A DNA stretch of 35,366 bases from Acidimicrobiia bacterium (GTDB taxonomy: Bacteria > Acidobacteriota > Terriglobia > Bryobacterales > Bryobacteraceae). The translations under genes and the position numbers were made by a program. The stretch is from positions 1 to 35,366 of the forward strand of contig VFZE01000053.1 in the NCBI GenBank assembly GCA_016871315.1, in the 5' to 3' direction. Below the pieces are notes generated by a model. The model had not been told where the DNA came from. It worked only from the letters and a program-made list of their open reading frames with translations, and did no database searches. This document shows, piece after piece, positions 32,770 to 35,366 of the stretch; within the stretch, counting starts at the first letter, position 1, and every line of letters starts with the position of its first letter.

Positions 32770-35283
32770 TCAAAACTCGAATTTTAGGCCCGCTTGCATG
32801 CGGCGTGCCGAGCCGGCAGCCACGGGGCTGCCAAAAAAGGGGGAGCTGAGGTTACCGATCACGCGGGAGAAGTTGACGCGATTGAGAAGATTGAAAGCAT
32901 CCATTTGAAGGGCGACGGACGGGCCACTCTGATCGGAGTGGAGTTTGAACTTGCGCGACCAGCGGGCGTCCAATGTGAAGCTGCCTGGGCCTTGGAGATG
33001 ATTGCGCGGGATTCCCGCGGGACGATCCCTGGCGAGGCCGTCGCCGTTGTCGTCCCGGCCGGTGGTGAGGTTGTAGGGACGGCCGGTGTCAAGCTCGGCG
33101 GCGATGCCGAGGTCGAACAGGCTGCCCGCTTTGATGGTGGCGAGCAGGTCCAGACGGTGGCGGCGGTCGAAGTCGGCGCGGGACCATTCCTGGGAGAGGT
33201 CGCGGCTGTTGGCGGGGATGACGTCGATACCTGAGGAATCGTTGCGGACATAACCGATGCGGTAACGCGCGGTGCCCTGCATCCAGGGAGTGAGATTGCC
33301 GCGCAAGGAGAACAGCAGGGAATCGCCGGCCAGCCGGGCCGAGGATTCGATCTGGCGGATGACGGCGAAGGAGGGATCGGGCCGGGGAAGGCCCGCTGCA
33401 AGAGGTGTATTGAGATCGCGGGAGCGGAATTGCTTGGCAGCGCTGAGGCCGGAGTAGCCGATCGAGAGGGTGGTTTTGCCGGCCAGGCGGTGCTCGACGG
33501 TGAAGCTGCGGTGGACAAGGTAAGGAGAGCGGAGGCTGGGATCGAACCGCACGACGCTCGGCGGCGGCGTGATTCCGCCTGCGCCGGCGGAGAAGGGATC
33601 GGGATAGCCGGGATCGGTGAGGACAAAGCGGAGCAGGCGCTGGCCGTCAAAGCGGAGCACATCCTGCGCGGAGCTGGATCTCATACGGTCATAGAAGATT
33701 CCCACGCCGGCGCGCAGCACTGTGCCCGAGGATCTGCCGGGAGACCAGGCGGCGGAGACCCGCGGGGCGAAGTTGATGCCATCGGCGGGCCAGCGGCGGC
33801 GCTCCCAGCGCAGGCCGGCGCCCAGGGTTAGGTTGGAGCGGAGTTTGAAGTCGTCCTGAAGGAACAAGGCGGCATCGGCGTTCCAGAAAGTAAGCGTGGG
33901 GTTGCCGCGCTGCTGGATAAAGCTATAGGGGCGGTTGGTTTCCAGGTCGGCAAGACCGGCGAAGAAGAAAGTGCCTTCGCGATTGGTGAGGTCTCTATCG
34001 GAGTAGCGCGTGAGGTCGCGCAGCGCGGCGCCGGCGCGGAGGTAGTGGCGGCCCCGCGAAGCGCTGACCACATAGACACCTTCGGCTCCGGTGCGGGAAG
34101 AGAGTGTGTCCTGCTGCGCGCCGCCGGCGGTGAAGGAATCCTCGACGACGATTCGCGGGCGGCCGGGATGCAGGCTGCGTGTAGTTTCTGAGTCGCGGCG
34201 AATGCGGAATTGCATTTCGCTCATCCACTGCGGGGAGTGAAACAGGACTTGCTTCATGTAGAGGTCATTATCCCGCTCGCGTTGGGTGAAGGCGGTCTCG
34301 GGCAGTGAGAAACCGCCTACTCCTGCGCCGCGGATCGACTGACGTTCCAGTTCATACCGTATGGAGAGCATCCTGGTATCGGATGGCCGGTGGTTGATGC
34401 GCGCGGAGAATTCGTACTCGCGGCCCGGCTGCGGGTAGAGCTGCTGGAGCAGGCCGTCGCGGTTGCGGGCGACGATCAGCGACTGTTCATCTTCACGATC
34501 GGCCTCCCCGCTAAGGAGAAAGGATGTGCGGCGGCTCTTGCCGATGGGGCCGGTGAAGTGGCCTTCCACCGCCATGCGCCGTTGCAGCGGCCGCTCCAGC
34601 GCGAAGGCGTTCCGGGCGTCGAGCACGGAGTGCCGGGCGCGGGCGCGCAGCTCGCCATGATAGTCGGAGGTCTCCTGCTTTGTGATCACCTCGATGCGAG
34701 AGTGGCCGGGCCGCGAGTATTCGGCCGAGTAGGGATTCTGGTTGATGCGGACTTCGTTGATGGCCGAAGCAGTGACGCCGAGCTTGTCGGTTTCCATGCC
34801 GTCGACGACGAGGCTGACCCCGTCAGTGCCGGTGACGGCGGGGTCCAGGTAACGGGAGGCCGCTTGGACGATATCGCCGTTCATGGTGGGAAGAAGATCG
34901 AGGGTTTGCTTGTCGAGGACGAGCGCGTCGCGGTTGCCGGCCGGCTCAACGCTCAGTTGTGGGAGAGTGGATTGGACGGTCAGCTCCTGCCGGAGCTCGG
35001 CCAGGGAGAGTTGGATGGAAAGGGCCGATTGAGGCGGTGTGACCTTCAACTGGAAGGGCTGAAAGGGTGGCAGGGTGATGCTTAGCAGGCAGGGACCGGC
35101 TCCCGGGCGATCAAAGCGGAATTGGCCGGCACGATTGGTGCGGGTGCGGGAGAGGCGTCCGTTGCAGTCGAGGTTGAGGCGAGTTCCGGAGAGGAGGGCG
35201 CCGGAAGGGTCTGTAACTACTCCTGTAATAGAAGTCTGCCCCCATACGGGCACAAGCGCAACCGTAAGCACCAGAATCCTCAT
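32770..35283 (-). CDS. TonB-dependent receptor, Oar-type
   Basis: 837 residues. Signal peptide MRILVLTVALVPVWG|Q, then a carboxypeptidase-regulatory-like domain (~20-95; TGVVTDPSGALLSGTRL), a plug-like domain (~105-210; DKQTLDLLPTM, VVDGMETDK) and a beta-barrel ending in an aromatic C-terminus (GLKFEF). It is shorter than the other receptor in this window and differs clearly from it. The frame is open to an ATG at 35313 and a TTG at 35319, but the 35313 ATG lies inside a sigma-54 promoter candidate, so ATG 35283 is preferred. First gene of the minus-strand set that continues into the two-component system. Confidence 0.88.
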   Translation of the reverse strand: MRILVLTVALVPVWGQTSITGVVTDPSGALLSGTRLNLDCNGRLSRTRTNRAGQFRFDRPGAGPCLLSITLPPFQPFQLKVTPPQSALSIQLSLAELRQELTVQSTLPQLSVEPAGNRDALVLDKQTLDLLPTMNGDIVQAASRYLDPAVTGTDGVSLVVDGMETDKLGVTASAINEVRINQNPYSAEYSRPGHSRIEVITKQETSDYHGELRARARHSVLDARNAFALERPLQRRMAVEGHFTGPIGKSRRTSFLLSGEADREDEQSLIVARNRDGLLQQLYPQPGREYEFSARINHRPSDTRMLSIRYELERQSIRGAGVGGFSLPETAFTQRERDNDLYMKQVLFHSPQWMSEMQFRIRRDSETTRSLHPGRPRIVVEDSFTAGGAQQDTLSSRTGAEGVYVVSASRGRHYLRAGAALRDLTRYSDRDLTNREGTFFFAGLADLETNRPYSFIQQRGNPTLTFWNADAALFLQDDFKLRSNLTLGAGLRWERRRWPADGINFAPRVSAAWSPGRSSGTVLRAGVGIFYDRMRSSSAQDVLRFDGQRLLRFVLTDPGYPDPFSAGAGGITPPPSVVRFDPSLRSPYLVHRSFTVEHRLAGKTTLSIGYSGLSAAKQFRSRDLNTPLAAGLPRPDPSFAVIRQIESSARLAGDSLLFSLRGNLTPWMQGTARYRIGYVRNDSSGIDVIPANSRDLSQEWSRADFDRRHRLDLLATIKAGSLFDLGIAAELDTGRPYNLTTGRDDNGDGLARDRPAGIPRNHLQGPGSFTLDARWSRKFKLHSDQSGPSVALQMDAFNLLNRVNFSRVIGNLSSPFFGSPVAAGSARRMQAGLKFEF

Positions 35284-35297
35284 TCGATATTGAATGG

Positions 35298-35312
35298 GCA
35301 ACTGGGGTGCCA
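35298..35312 (-). promoter_or_regulatory. Sigma-54 (-24/-12) promoter candidate
   Basis: Reading leftwards, TGGCAC (35312-35307), five bases CCCAG, TTGC (35301-35298): the full consensus core with correct spacing. With the C of TTGC at -12, transcription would start near 35286, only about 3 bases before the ATG at 35283, so the message would be almost leaderless. An NtrC-type activator is encoded in the same gene set. Confidence 0.6.
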
Positions 35313-35366
35313 TACTCAAGTATTGCAGAGAAAGGGGTTAGTTTGCGGAAAGCGGCTACGCGCGTT

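Overview
The window looks like chromosomal DNA from an acidobacterium, probably of the Solibacter/Bryobacter kind. This is inferred from the high GC content, two Oar-type TonB-dependent receptors with an N-terminal carboxypeptidase-regulatory-like domain, a Ser/Thr kinase joined to a TolB-like domain and TPR repeats, and a large PHP-type protein. No database search was possible. Coding density is very high: no gene-free stretch exceeds about 120 bases. I saw no tRNA, rRNA, CRISPR array or insertion sequence.

Region by region. (1) 2-5607, plus strand: a tightly packed set of a GMC oxidoreductase (5' end cut by the window), a membrane protein with a flavodoxin-like tail, a soluble Ser/Thr kinase-TPR protein and two small membrane proteins. 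(2) 5654-12433, minus strand: a small FMN-binding split-barrel protein, a secreted propeller-plus-PHP protein and an Oar-type receptor. (3) 12458-13000, plus: a prepilin peptidase that appears frameshifted near 12823. (4) 12994-24394: a divergent lipid locus. Leftwards run two PlsC-like acyltransferases and GlpD. Rightwards run a fatty acyl reductase, an ACP-FAAL-(degenerate PlsC) fusion, a HAD phosphatase, a LarA-like protein, an extended SDR and a diacylglycerol-kinase-like lipid kinase. (5) 24404-27413, plus: an SGNH hydrolase, a YfiT/DinB-like protein and a GT-C-like membrane protein. (6) 27406-35283, minus: seven closely spaced genes in transcription order: Oar-type receptor, small secreted protein, histidine kinase, NtrC-type regulator, ATP-sulfurylase-like/CysC fusion, rhodanese and an ArsC/Spx-like protein.

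The most striking observation is the last gene of region 6. Its reading frame (27750 down to 27406) is interrupted by one in-frame TGA, exactly where the first Cys of the family's CxxC redox motif should be. It is followed by a stem-loop with GU at its tip at a distance suited to a bacterial SECIS. I read it as a probable selenoprotein (UxxC) that ordinary gene calling would truncate or miss. It sits directly behind a rhodanese and an APS-kinase fusion, suggesting a sulfur/selenium redox unit.

Region 4 is the second highlight. Its gene content fits activation of a fatty acid, loading on a built-in carrier, reduction to aldehyde or alcohol, and joining to a glycerol-phosphate backbone. It recalls the myxobacterial ether-lipid system built around the multifunctional enzyme ElbD, but with the activities split among proteins, a PlsC domain that has lost its catalytic His, and an unexpected LarA-like (nickel-pincer type) protein. 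A third point is a sequence-perfect sigma-54 promoter (TGGCAC-N5-TTGC) just before the receptor that opens region 6, a unit that also encodes an NtrC-type sigma-54 activator.
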